A DNA stretch of 64,000 bases from contig CP107217.1 in assembly GCA_025757745.1 (NCBI GenBank), positions 1,240,001-1,304,000 of the forward strand, read 5' to 3'. A model generated the notes under the pieces. The model was not told the DNA's origin. It did no database searches and saw nothing but the letters and a program-made list of their open reading frames with translations. Shown here in pieces: positions 49,725-58,186 of the stretch. The DNA is from Coriobacteriaceae bacterium. Its GTDB lineage: Bacteria > Actinomycetota > Coriobacteriia > Coriobacteriales > Coriobacteriaceae. Position 1 is the first letter of the stretch. Every line of letters begins with the position of its first letter. The translations under genes were made by a program, and so were the position numbers.

Positions 49725-50494
49725 CACCTCTCCTCGGAGCGCGCGAACCAGGCCGCGCCCGCTGCCGTGAGCGCGGCGAACGCGAGCGCGCTGACCGCAA
49801 GGCCCGCCAGCGTGAGCATGCCGTCCGCCGCGAGCGCCCCGCCGAGCGCCATGTCCGCCGCGAGTGGCTCGCCGCTCGGCAGCACGGGGATGAAGCTCGT
49901 GGGGATGACCATGCTCGCCGACGGCGGAAAGAGCTGCGGCAGCGGCATCAACGACCAGGCGAAACCACCCACGAGCTGCGCGGCAAGCGGGCAGAAGATG
50001 CCCGCGAGCATGCCGAGCCGCGCCGTGAGGAAGAGCCCTGCGGGGATCATCCACGCCGCGGTCACCGTGTTGACGAGCGCGCAGAGGAGCATCGCGAGCG
50101 TGCCCGCGGCCGTGAGGCCCTGCGAGGAGAACGCCGATCCCGCGAGGTAGATGCCGAAGACCACGAGGTTCGAGAGCGTGCAGAGCGCGAGGCACCAGAG
50201 CGCCTTGGCCCACCAGGCGCGCCTGAGCGGGAAGCCCAGGCCCAGAAGCCCCCGCATCCGCGTGCGAGCGTCCGCCCGCGCGACGCACGCCACCACGAGC
50301 GAGAGAGACACGGGCAGGAAGAGCGCGTACCAGTAGTTCCACGCGCTGAAGATCTGCACGCCCCGATAGGGCATCGCGCCGAGCAGCGGCATCGGCAGCG
50401 CCATGAGGACGGCCAGGCGAACCGGTGCCGCGTGGCGCGACTTCAGGGCCTCGGCGCGCAGGCCCGCGAGCAGGCCGCCTTTCTCGCCCGTCAT
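49724..50494 (-). CDS. Lantibiotic-type ABC transporter permease (E-like)
   Basis: A 256-aa permease with about six hydrophobic segments, like MutE/SpaE (V-Q-I-F-S-A-W-N-Y-W-Y-A-L-F-L-P-V-S is typical of the family). Its start overlaps the end of the ATPase gene by four bases. The two permeases have similar size and Ala/Leu-rich composition. It is expected to clear a lantibiotic from the membrane. Confidence 0.88.
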   Translation of the reverse strand: MTGEKGGLLAGLRAEALKSRHAAPVRLAVLMALPMPLLGAMPYRGVQIFSAWNYWYALFLPVSLSLVVACVARADARTRMRGLLGLGFPLRRAWWAKALWCLALCTLSNLVVFGIYLAGSAFSSQGLTAAGTLAMLLCALVNTVTAAWMIPAGLFLTARLGMLAGIFCPLAAQLVGGFAWSLMPLPQLFPPSASMVIPTSFIPVLPSGEPLAADMALGGALAADGMLTLAGLAVSALAFAALTAAGAAWFARSEER

Positions 50495-51219
50495 GCCGCC
50501 ACCTCCCCACGCGCTCGTCGCCCTTCCCGGCAGAAGCTCATGAAGAGTTCCTCGAGGTCCTGCCCGGGCCGAAGCGCATCCTCGTAGGCGAGGCGCCCCC
50601 CGTAGATGATGCCGATGGTGTCCGCCATCTGCTGCACCTCGGAGAGGATGTGGCTCGAGACGATTACCGTCGTACCCGCCGCCGCGAAGCCGCGGATCTG
50701 GTCGCGCAGCTCCTCGATGCCGATGGGGTCGAGGCCGTTGGTGGGCTCGTCGAGCACGAGCAGGCGTGGCCGGGCGATCAGCGCCAGCGCGAGCCCCAAT
50801 CGCTGCCGCATGCCCATCGAGAAGCGCCCGGCGCGCTTCTTCCCGGTGTCCGCGAGGTCCACGGCGGCGAGCACCTCATCTATGCGGCTCTCGGGAAGGC
50901 CCAGCAGCGTGGTGCGCACGCGCAGGTTCTCGCGCGCGGTGAGGTTGGGGTAGAGCGGCGCCTCCTCGATGAGGCTGCCGATTGCGTAGAGGTCCTCGCG
51001 GCGCCAGGCGTGCCCGGCAAAGAGGATCTCCCCGGCCGTCGGCCGCAGCATCCCGCAGATCATCTTGAGCGTTGTCGACTTGCCGGCGCCGTTAGGACCG
51101 AGCAGCCCGTACACCTCGCCCTCGCGGATATGAAGGCTCACGTCGGCCACGGCGTCCTGCGCCTGGTCGCCGCGGCCGAAGCGCTTGGTGAGCCCGCGCG
51201 TCTCGAGCATGTAACCCAT
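50491..51219 (-). CDS. Lantibiotic-type ABC transporter ATPase (F-like)
   Basis: ATPase of the immunity transporter, 242 aa. Walker A G-P-N-G-A-G-K-S-T, signature F-S-M-G-M-R-Q-R (the non-canonical form typical of bacitracin/lantibiotic exporters), Walker B L-L-V-L-D-E-P-T-N-G-L-D, and S-S-H. The Q-loop region has E-loop-like I-E-E-A-P. ATG 51219 has AAAGGA; ATG 51210 is possible. It is the first gene of the cluster, which reads F-E-G, YxeA-like, regulator, kinase. Confidence 0.92.
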   Translation of the reverse strand: MGYMLETRGLTKRFGRGDQAQDAVADVSLHIREGEVYGLLGPNGAGKSTTLKMICGMLRPTAGEILFAGHAWRREDLYAIGSLIEEAPLYPNLTARENLRVRTTLLGLPESRIDEVLAAVDLADTGKKRAGRFSMGMRQRLGLALALIARPRLLVLDEPTNGLDPIGIEELRDQIRGFAAAGTTVIVSSHILSEVQQMADTIGIIYGGRLAYEDALRPGQDLEELFMSFCREGRRARGEVAA

Positions 51220-51436
51220 GGGTTTATCCTTTCTCTTCCGGGCGCGCGGGCCGAGTCACCGTGCCCGCGCGCCTTACCTTTCGGGTTCACCATCCATGGT
51301 GGGGCGCGTTTCTAACGAAGCCGTAACGGCCGTTGGAGTCTTATATATGTCTGGACTCTCTATGCTCGCGCTGGATAGACATCGCCAGAACGGGTATAGT
51401 ATCGAAAGTTTTGTCGTTTACCAGCGGGGGAGTCCT

Positions 51437-52141
51437 GTGGGCATCAAAAAGAAGATCAAAAAGGAGCTTATCGGCACTTCCGATTACCCGTCGAATAAGA
51501 TCTTCACGATCTCCAATTTCATTACCTTCACGCGTCTGATCCTCACGCTGGTCTTCCTGTACCTGTTTGTGACGGACAACAACCGTGTCGTCGCCATCGT
51601 CATCTATGCCATCGCGGCCTCCACCGACTGGATGGACGGCCAGATTGCCCGCATGACCAAAACGGTCTCCTGGCTCGGCAAGGTTATGGATCCCATCTGC
51701 GACCGTGCGCTGCTATTTACCGGCGTACTGGGCCTGGTGGTCCGCGGCGAGCTTCCCATCTGGGTCTGCGTGCTCATCATTGGTCGTGATATCTATCTGG
51801 GCATCGGCACGCTCATCGTGCGCCACTATCACCGCCGTCCCATCGACGTGGTGTTTCCCGGCAAGATTGCCACGGCGCTGCTCATGACCGGCTTCTCGCT
51901 CATGCTGTTGGGCTTTCCCACCGTGGACGGCTGGCATCTGCTGCCCGCCACGTTCACGGCCTTCCCGGGCCTCAACGGCAGTCCGGTACCGCTTGGCATC
52001 TTCTTCGTGTATGGCGGCGTCATCTTCTCCATGCTCACCGCTGTCATCTATTCCATTAAGGGTGGAGCGGCCATTAAACAAGCCGTGGCGCATCCCGAGG
52101 ACGAAGACATCGACTTTCTTAACCCCGAAATCGAAGACTAA
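51437..52141 (+). CDS. CDP-alcohol phosphatidyltransferase (PgsA-like)
   Basis: A 234-aa membrane enzyme of phospholipid synthesis, probably phosphatidylglycerophosphate synthase. The signature D-G-x2-A-R-x8-G-x3-D-x3-D is present (D-W-M-D-G-Q-I-A-R, then G-K-V-M-D-P-I-C-D-R). About five hydrophobic segments. GTG 51437 with GGGGGAG is preferred; the frame to 51218 lacks coding character. Cardiolipin synthase of the CDP-OH type is an alternative. An FHA gene follows after 66 bases. Confidence 0.88.
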   Translation: MGIKKKIKKELIGTSDYPSNKIFTISNFITFTRLILTLVFLYLFVTDNNRVVAIVIYAIAASTDWMDGQIARMTKTVSWLGKVMDPICDRALLFTGVLGLVVRGELPIWVCVLIIGRDIYLGIGTLIVRHYHRRPIDVVFPGKIATALLMTGFSLMLLGFPTVDGWHLLPATFTAFPGLNGSPVPLGIFFVYGGVIFSMLTAVIYSIKGGAAIKQAVAHPEDEDIDFLNPEIED

Positions 52142-52207
52142 GTCGTTGGGGTATGATTACGTACAGTTCATTCTTTGCGGCATGTCCGCGTTAAGTTAGG
52201 GGTTGTC

Positions 52208-52642
52208 ATGGACAACATGGTTAACAATATGCCTCAGAACGATAAGGCCTCAGACGCCACCTGCGTTTTCCGCGTTCCTTCGAGCGATGTCACCGTTCCC
52301 GACCTCATGGCCAACGTGCACATCACCGCGCCCGTCTTATCTATCGTCAAAGGCCCGCAAACCGGCGCCGCCTTTGAGCTCGAGGATAATGTGACCACCA
52401 TCGGCCGCGATCCCGCTAACGGCATCTTCCTCAACGACATGACCGTGTCGCGTAGCCACGCGCGCATTATTCGCGAGGGTCTGGGTGCCCGCATCGAGGA
52501 CCTGGGCTCGCTCAACGGTACGTGGGTTGATGGCGCCATCGTCAACGGCGCACCGCTGCACGATGGCTCTTCCGTCCAGATCGGTACGTTTACGCTCATC
52601 TACCACGAGAGCACGCCGGAGCGCATCGAAACCGGTGAGTAG
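52208..52642 (+). CDS. FHA-domain protein
   Basis: A 144-aa protein with a C-terminal FHA domain (G-R-D-P-A-N-G-I-F, S-R-S-H-A-R-I, G-S-L-N-G-T-W-V) that binds phosphothreonine. The N-terminal 50 residues include T-C-V-F-R-V-P and S-D-V-T-V-P, with threonines that may be kinase targets, as in GarA/OdhI-like proteins. ATG 52208 has GGGG nearby. It adjoins a MerR-type regulator, the arrangement seen with FtsR in actinobacteria. Confidence 0.88.
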   Translation: MDNMVNNMPQNDKASDATCVFRVPSSDVTVPDLMANVHITAPVLSIVKGPQTGAAFELEDNVTTIGRDPANGIFLNDMTVSRSHARIIREGLGARIEDLGSLNGTWVDGAIVNGAPLHDGSSVQIGTFTLIYHESTPERIETGE

Positions 52643-52645
52643 GGC

Positions 52646-53530
52646 ATGGCCGAACGCAATTATCTGAGTATCGGCCAGGTCGTCAATCTACTTCGAGGCG
52701 CATACCCCGATCTTTCGAACTCAAAAATTAGATTTCTCGAAGATGAGGGGCTCATCACCCCTCATCGCACGCCTAAGGGCTATCGTCAGTACTCCAAGGA
52801 GGACGTTGACCGCCTGGAGGTCATTCTGCATCTGCAGAAAACTCGCTACATGCCGCTCAATGTGATCAAGCAGCGCCTGGAAAACGCCACGGACCTGTCT
52901 ACGCTCGCCTACGAGGTGGGTCTGCTGTCCGATGTTCCGCTCAAGACGGAACCCAAGGAGACTAAGCAAAAGCTGCATCCCATCGAGACCATCCCCGATA
53001 TGCTTGGCGTCGAGATCTCGTTTATCCGCTCCCTGGCCGAAAACGACCTTATTCGCATCATCAAGAGCCCGCAGAATCGCGAGCTTGTCGATGGCCGCGA
53101 TTTCCCGATCATCCGCTATTGCTCCGAGCTTTCGCGCTTCCATATCGAGCCGCGCAACCTGCGCCAGTACGTATCGTCCGCAAACCGCGAGTCCTCGATG
53201 TTTGAGCAGGTGCTCGTAAGCATGCTCGGTATGGATACTTCCGACGACGAGCGCGATGCCAAGCTCGAGCGTGCATTTAAGAAGCTGCATGACCTCACCG
53301 AGGGCGTCCATACCGCTCTGCTCAAGAACCGTGTATTTGAGTCACTCAACGCCGTGGTGGAGGATGCCGATATCGATGCCCTCGACGAGGAGATCGCACG
53401 CTCCGAGTCAACCAAGGCCAAAAGCGAAGAGGCATCTACCTCCGCGGTCCCCGTGCGTGAGGAATCCCTCGTGCAGCCGCTCAAAGTTATTGCCCCCTCG
53501 CACGCCGCCACCGCCAGCGCGAACAAATAG
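52646..53530 (+). CDS. MerR-family regulator, FtsR-like
   Basis: A 294-aa regulator with an N-terminal MerR winged-helix (L-S-I-G-Q-V-V-N-L-L, K-I-R-F-L-E-D-E-G-L-I, P-K-G-Y-R-Q-Y) and a long C-terminal helical part ending in a Ser/Glu-rich tail. Placement three bases after the FHA gene matches FtsR of corynebacteria, which affects ftsZ expression; whether that applies here is inference. No metal-binding cysteines typical of metal-sensing MerR proteins are seen. Confidence 0.85.
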   Translation: MAERNYLSIGQVVNLLRGAYPDLSNSKIRFLEDEGLITPHRTPKGYRQYSKEDVDRLEVILHLQKTRYMPLNVIKQRLENATDLSTLAYEVGLLSDVPLKTEPKETKQKLHPIETIPDMLGVEISFIRSLAENDLIRIIKSPQNRELVDGRDFPIIRYCSELSRFHIEPRNLRQYVSSANRESSMFEQVLVSMLGMDTSDDERDAKLERAFKKLHDLTEGVHTALLKNRVFESLNAVVEDADIDALDEEIARSESTKAKSEEASTSAVPVREESLVQPLKVIAPSHAATASANK

Positions 53531-53568
53531 ACGCTGCCGCAAACCATCCTCCCCTGAAAGGTCACGTC

Positions 53569-54099
53569 ATGTACGACTTCGAATCTCACATCGTCGACAT
53601 CCCCGACTATCCCGAGCCCGGAGTCGTCTTTAAGGACATCACGCCGCTCTTTGGCAATCCCGAGGCCCTGAAGGCCATGGTGGATGCCCTGGCCGAGCAT
53701 TTTGCCGGCATGGGCATCACCAAGGTCGTGGGTCCCGAGGCTCGCGGCTTTATGGTCGGCGTGCCCGTGGCCGTCGCCCTGGGCGCTGGCTTTGTGCCCG
53801 CACGCAAGCCGGGCAAGCTGCCTCGCAAGACGGTGAGCGAGAGCTACGATCTCGAATATGGCACCGACTCTATCGAGATCCACGCCGATGCCATTACCTC
53901 TAAAGATACCGTGTTGATTCTGGACGACTTGGTCGCGACGGGCGGAACCGTCGAGGCAACAGGTAAACTGGTGCGAGATATGGGCGCAAAGCTTGTGGGT
54001 TACGGTTGTATCCTCGAGCTTGCGTTTCTCAACCCGCGCAAGAAGCTCACGCCTTCCAACGAGGACGTCGAGCTCTTTAGCCTGGTAACGGTGAACTAG
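53569..54099 (+). CDS. apt: Adenine phosphoribosyltransferase
   Basis: Purine salvage: adenine plus PRPP to AMP. I-P-D-Y-P-E-P-G-V-V-F-K-D-I-T-P-L-F at the start, E-A-R-G-F and the PRPP loop V-L-I-L-D-D-L-V-A-T-G-G-T. Length 176 aa is normal. GAAAGG precedes ATG 53569. Confidence 0.96.
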   Translation: MYDFESHIVDIPDYPEPGVVFKDITPLFGNPEALKAMVDALAEHFAGMGITKVVGPEARGFMVGVPVAVALGAGFVPARKPGKLPRKTVSESYDLEYGTDSIEIHADAITSKDTVLILDDLVATGGTVEATGKLVRDMGAKLVGYGCILELAFLNPRKKLTPSNEDVELFSLVTVN

Positions 54100-54131
54100 C
54101 CGCTACCCTTAGATACCGGAAAGGAAGCTCC

Positions 54132-55250
54132 ATGCGCACAGCAAATACGCACAAAAACATGGCACGCTGCGCTGCTACGGCAACCCTCGCTTGTGTTTTG
54201 GGCCTGGGCCTCGCGGCTCCGGCCTATGCCGATACCGCATCCGACCTTGCCGCTGCTCGTACCAAACTCGAGCAGATCGGCACGCAGACCCAGCAAATTC
54301 ATGAAGAACTCTCCGCACAGACGCAGGAGCTTGATCAGACTGCAGGCGAGATCACGCAAAAGCAGCAAGAGATTGCCGAGGGCCAGGCAAAGCTTTCGAG
54401 CTACGTTGCCGGTGAGTACAAGACCGGCGGTCTGAGTCTCCTTCAGGTTCTGACGGGCGTCGACGATCTGGGCGACATGCTCAATCGTCTGTTCTATTAC
54501 GGCAAGGTTTCCGACAAGCAGGCCCAGACCATTCAGGATGTCAAGGACCTTAAGCAGCAGCTCACCGATAAGCAGGCCGAGCAGGAGAAGAACGTCGCCG
54601 CCACGCAAAAGAAAGTCGACGAGCTCAACGCCCAGCAGGCAGAAGCCCAGAGCATCGTGAACTCCCTAGATTCTCAGCTGCAGGCCGAGCTTGCCGCCGA
54701 GGCCGAGGCCAATGCGGCTCTGCAGGCCGGCATAAATGCCAGCACAGCCGAAAAGGCCACGGTAAGCAACGATACCGCCGGTACGACCGAGAACACCAAC
54801 AATGGCGGCGGCACAACTAACAACGGCGGCAACACACCTGCGCCCGCTCCCGCTCCTGCTCCTACGCCGCAGCCCTCGACGCCCGCTCCGGCTCCGGCCC
54901 CTTCTGCGCCGAGCCAGTCTGTTGACGGTGGTTCCGTTGTTTCGCGCGCCTACAGCAAGCTTGGTTGCGCTTATTCCTGGGGCGGCATTGGACCGGACAG
55001 CTTTGACTGCTCCGGTTTTGTAAGCTACTGTCTCACGGGTCGCTACTGCCGTCTGGGCACCACCGGCACCTTCATGGGTTGGACCCGCGTGTCCGACCCG
55101 CAACCCGGCGATGTCGTGGTTAACTCCTACCATACTGGCATCTATATCGGTAATGGTCAGATGATCCATGCTTCCGACTACAAGACGGGCGTCATCATCA
55201 GCTCCGTCGCAGCCGGCATGAACAACAACTATATTTTCGTGCGCTACTAA
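54132..55250 (+). CDS. Secreted NlpC/P60 peptidoglycan hydrolase
   Basis: A 372-aa exported cell-wall endopeptidase. Signal peptide (residues 1-34, ending P-A-Y-A), an N-terminal coiled coil with Q/E-rich repeats (about 35-200), an Asn/Gly then Pro/Ala-rich linker (about 215-265), and a C-terminal NlpC/P60 domain with Cys293 in F-D-C-S-G-F and His334 in Y-H-T-G-I-Y. Likely cleaves stem peptides and helps daughter-cell separation. GGAAAGGAAG precedes ATG 54132. A terminator follows. Confidence 0.93.
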   Translation: MRTANTHKNMARCAATATLACVLGLGLAAPAYADTASDLAAARTKLEQIGTQTQQIHEELSAQTQELDQTAGEITQKQQEIAEGQAKLSSYVAGEYKTGGLSLLQVLTGVDDLGDMLNRLFYYGKVSDKQAQTIQDVKDLKQQLTDKQAEQEKNVAATQKKVDELNAQQAEAQSIVNSLDSQLQAELAAEAEANAALQAGINASTAEKATVSNDTAGTTENTNNGGGTTNNGGNTPAPAPAPAPTPQPSTPAPAPAPSAPSQSVDGGSVVSRAYSKLGCAYSWGGIGPDSFDCSGFVSYCLTGRYCRLGTTGTFMGWTRVSDPQPGDVVVNSYHTGIYIGNGQMIHASDYKTGVIISSVAAGMNNNYIFVRY

Positions 55251-55274
55251 GTCACTCTGTATAGCAAACGAATG

Positions 55275-55314
55275 TGAACCTCGTGGCCTTTGGGCTGCGA
55301 GGTTCATTTATTTG
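55275..55314 (+). terminator. Terminator of the NlpC/P60 gene
   Basis: TGAACCTCG (55275-55283) pairs with CGAGGTTCA (55298-55306), then TTTATTTG. Confidence 0.82.
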
Positions 55315-55425
55315 TGACCGTGCTCCATACATGATCCCAATGAGCTAGTTTTCAATACTAGATGCACGTTTCAAAGGTAAGCAAGATGGCTATAATAAAT
55401 TAGAAACATCTAGAAAGGACCCTCT

Positions 55426-56292
55426 ATGAGCTGGGCACTTATCTCCGATTCGAGCTGCAACCTCCGTGATTGGCAACCGACCGCGCCCCATACCACCTTT
55501 GCATATGCACCCCTTAAAATTCGAGTGGGGGAGCGCGAGTTCGTCGATGACCTCACGCTCGATGTTCGCGAACTCAATTGCGCCGTGCAGGCGGAGTCGA
55601 GCGCTTCTTCGAGCGCCTGTCCGAGCGTAGGCGAGTGGACCGAACTCTTTAGGCTTGCCGACAAGACAATTTGCATGCCTATCTCCGAGGGCGTCTCGGG
55701 AAGCTACAATGCCGCCGCCACGGCACGCGATTTGGTTCTTGCCGAGGATCCGAACCGAAAGATTCATCTGGTCAATTCTCGCGCAGCCGGCGGCAAAATG
55801 GACCTGATCTTCCTGCTGTTCGACCGCTATCTCGCAAGCAATCCCAACGTCTCTTTTGAGGAAGCCTGCAGCTATTTTGATGAGCTGGAACTGAACAGCA
55901 AGATTCTCTTTAGCCTGTGCAATTACGAAAATCTCGCCAAGGCCGGACGTATTCCCAAGGCAGCTGGGGTTATCGCCAATAAACTCAACATCCGAGTTTT
56001 AGGCACAGCAAGCGAGGAGGGGGAGATCAAGCTCGTTGGTCACACCCGTGGCGAAAAGAAGATGCTTGGCAAGATTGTCGATACCATGGAGGCCGAGGGC
56101 TTTACCGGCGGCGAGGTCGTTATCGACCATGTCGAGAATGAGGCGGGCGCCCAGACACTTGCCAGTCGCATTGTGGAGCATTGGCCCGGCTCCAAGACCA
56201 TCATCATGCCTTGCAACGGACTGGATTCATACTATGCCGAGATGCACGGGCTCATTATCGGCTACGGCATGGGCGTAGCTTCGGGCCGATAA
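55426..56292 (+). CDS. DegV-family fatty-acid-binding protein
   Basis: A 288-aa DegV-like protein, likely FakB-type, presenting a fatty acid to a kinase for phosphorylation. The start S-D-S-S-C-N-L and the loop E-G-V-S-G-S-Y-N-A-A are family marks. ATG 55426 has GAAAGGAC. A TATAAT at 55391-55396 is a plausible -10 element. Monocistronic, with a bidirectional terminator after it. The kinase (FakA) is not in the window. Confidence 0.9.
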   Translation: MSWALISDSSCNLRDWQPTAPHTTFAYAPLKIRVGEREFVDDLTLDVRELNCAVQAESSASSSACPSVGEWTELFRLADKTICMPISEGVSGSYNAAATARDLVLAEDPNRKIHLVNSRAAGGKMDLIFLLFDRYLASNPNVSFEEACSYFDELELNSKILFSLCNYENLAKAGRIPKAAGVIANKLNIRVLGTASEEGEIKLVGHTRGEKKMLGKIVDTMEAEGFTGGEVVIDHVENEAGAQTLASRIVEHWPGSKTIIMPCNGLDSYYAEMHGLIIGYGMGVASGR

Positions 56293-56311
56293 AGTCCAAC
56301 TAAACAAAAAC

Positions 56312-56352
56312 ACGGGCGGGACAAAATGGCTTATAGCCTTTGTCCCGCCCGT
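56312..56352. terminator. Bidirectional terminator between degV-type and DUF1836 genes
   Basis: 14-bp stem ACGGGCGGGACAAA (56312-56325) with TTTGTCCCGCCCGT (56339-56352), between converging genes. Confidence 0.85.
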
Positions 56353-56364
56353 CTTGTACGTCGG

Positions 56365-56976
56365 CTAGCTATTAAACCCATTGAACTTGAGGTAGCTCAT
56401 TAGATACGCCTTCGATACAAAAGACGATACCGCACTGCGTACGAGCAGCGACTCGCGCGTAACCTGATGTGCGGTATCGGGCACGGGAGTCTGCTCGACG
56501 GAAAAAGCCGCACGAATCGATGCCTCGAGCTGATCAATCACATAATCAAAGGCGGTCGGTGCATCGTAGCTCAGGCGCTGAATGTTGAAGAGCGCCTGAA
56601 CCGCAGCGATGGGCAGCACCTGCTTAAAGATACAAATGGAGATGAGACGCGCAATCTGCTCGCGGCCATATTGCTTTTTTACCGGAGCAGGAACGAGGCC
56701 GACCTTTACGTAGTTATTGATCATCGATGGCGTAATGACGGGGTGCTCCACACAAATTGAAAGCGGCTCCATCCACTGCGCAACATATTCGATAACCTGA
56801 TCACGATAGAGCGATACGTTAGGCAGCTGGTCATAGCGCGGCAGGCTCAACGCGTTGAGTTTACGCACCGTATCGGACTGAATAAATGCATCCGGCAGCA
56901 CCGTCGGCTGAATATCCTCCGGCTTAATGCCGACCGATGTATCGGACATCGGGATAACATGTTTGACGTGGTTCAT
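56365..56976 (-). CDS. DUF1836 protein, probable regulator
   Basis: A 203-aa protein with an MerR-like helix-turn-helix segment (I-T-P-S-M-I-N-N-Y-V-K-V-G-L, then K-Q-Y-G-R-E-Q-I-A-R-L), as in DUF1836 proteins. Function unknown; often linked to phosphate or virulence-type regulation only by guess. ATG 56976 has GGAGGCC seven bases away; the longer frame to 57105 lacks support. The palindrome CTAGATAATCTAG at 57009-57021 lies just upstream and could be its operator. Confidence 0.82.
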   Translation of the reverse strand: MNHVKHVIPMSDTSVGIKPEDIQPTVLPDAFIQSDTVRKLNALSLPRYDQLPNVSLYRDQVIEYVAQWMEPLSICVEHPVITPSMINNYVKVGLVPAPVKKQYGREQIARLISICIFKQVLPIAAVQALFNIQRLSYDAPTAFDYVIDQLEASIRAAFSVEQTPVPDTAHQVTRESLLVRSAVSSFVSKAYLMSYLKFNGFNS

Positions 56977-57008
56977 CAGAGGCCTCCGTTCGTTTACTAT
57001 ATTGTATT

Positions 57009-57021
57009 CTAGATAATCTAG
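57009..57021 (-). promoter_or_regulatory. Short palindrome upstream of the DUF1836 gene
   Basis: CTAGATAATCTAG, AT-rich, 33 bases before the ATG, near a likely -10. Possible autoregulatory site. Confidence 0.35.
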
Positions 57022-57048
57022 TTTTGCATACCACATTGCCGCTAAGTA

Positions 57049-57090
57049 AAAGTGGTTGGACAGCACATTGACGCACCGTCCAACCACTTT
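57049..57090 (-). terminator. Terminator of trxB
   Basis: 13-bp stem (AAAGTGGTTGGAC, 57049-57061, with 57078-57090), 44 bases beyond the trxB stop; TTTACTTA follows on the minus strand. Confidence 0.8.
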
Positions 57091-57133
57091 GTTTAAAGAT
57101 AGCAACCTTACATAAGATATATTATCGTACTTA

Positions 57134-58069
57134 TCAGCGTAGAAAAGCGTATGCGCTGGTAGCCGCTATGGCTCCGTCCGAAACGGCGGTCACAACTTGA
57201 CGTAAACGCTTGGAGCGGATATCGCCGGCGGCAAATAAGCCAGGTGTGCGGGTGGCCATCGATTCGTCGGTCACAATACCGCCGTCGGGCGCCAGATCTA
57301 CCAGATGCTCTACAAGCTCAGTATGGGGCTGCGTGCCAGCAAAGACAAAAATGCCAAACGAACCAGGATCAAAGGACTCGGAATAAGTGCCACCCGTAGC
57401 GTTGTCCTTAAAGGTGATAGTCGTGGGCATGGCCTCGCCCGAAAGTTCCACAATACTAGTTTGGTACCAAACTGAAATATTATCTTTTGCGAGCACCTTT
57501 TGAACTACGCCATCGGGAGCACGGAACTGATCGCGGCGCAAGACGATGGTCACGCTGCTGGCGATTTCTGACAAGAACAGGGCTTCCTCGCAGGCAGCAT
57601 TACCGCCACCGATGACAAAGACCTGTTTACCGCGAAAGAACATGCCATCGCACGTCGCGCAATAAGAAACGCCACGACCGCGATACATATCCTCGCCAAC
57701 AAAACCAGCAGATCGCGGCGTGGCACCCATGCAAGCGATAACGCTCGAGGCCAGCGTATCGCCCATATCGTGATGCACCGTAAACAGCGCCGCATCCGCA
57801 TCGTAATCGATACCCGCAACCATGCTCCATGCAACCTGTGCTCCCAGGCCCTCTGCATGTTGCTGAAAACGCTCGCCGAGTTCGGCACCACTCAAGAGCG
57901 GAATGCCCGGATAGTTCTCGACCTCATTGGTTGTGGCGATCTGTCCTCCCGACATGCCCTGTTCAATCACAGTCGTCGTGAGGTTGGCGCGCGCCGCATA
58001 AATGGCTGCGGCATAGCCCGCAGGGCCGCCGCCGATAATAGCAACATCGATCGGCTGATGAGTAGTCAT
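57134..58069 (-). CDS. trxB: Thioredoxin reductase
   Basis: FAD enzyme that reduces thioredoxin with NADPH. FAD motif G-G-G-P-A-G-Y-A-A-A at 13-22, redox cysteines Cys137 and Cys140 in S-Y-C-A-T-C-D-G, NADPH motif G-G-G-N-A-A-C-E-E-A and A-G-D-I-R near the end. Length 311 aa is normal. ATG 58069 has AGGAGG; the long frame to 59188 runs antisense to the glycosyltransferase gene and is not coding. Confidence 0.96.
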   Translation of the reverse strand: MTTHQPIDVAIIGGGPAGYAAAIYAARANLTTTVIEQGMSGGQIATTNEVENYPGIPLLSGAELGERFQQHAEGLGAQVAWSMVAGIDYDADAALFTVHHDMGDTLASSVIACMGATPRSAGFVGEDMYRGRGVSYCATCDGMFFRGKQVFVIGGGNAACEEALFLSEIASSVTIVLRRDQFRAPDGVVQKVLAKDNISVWYQTSIVELSGEAMPTTITFKDNATGGTYSESFDPGSFGIFVFAGTQPHTELVEHLVDLAPDGGIVTDESMATRTPGLFAAGDIRSKRLRQVVTAVSDGAIAATSAYAFLR

Positions 58070-58186
58070 GAAGAGACCTCCTGTCGAAAGATTGGCGTTC
58101 TTTGCGCTCATACCCAAATTTATGCGAACGTGACACTCATGCACTACAATGATTCTCTGTGAAACAAAGATGAAGGGGAGATATCG

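Noticed and set aside
48909..50510. 533-aa frame extending the second permease
   Set aside because: The extra 262 codons overlap the first permease in another frame, are Arg-rich and lack membrane segments.
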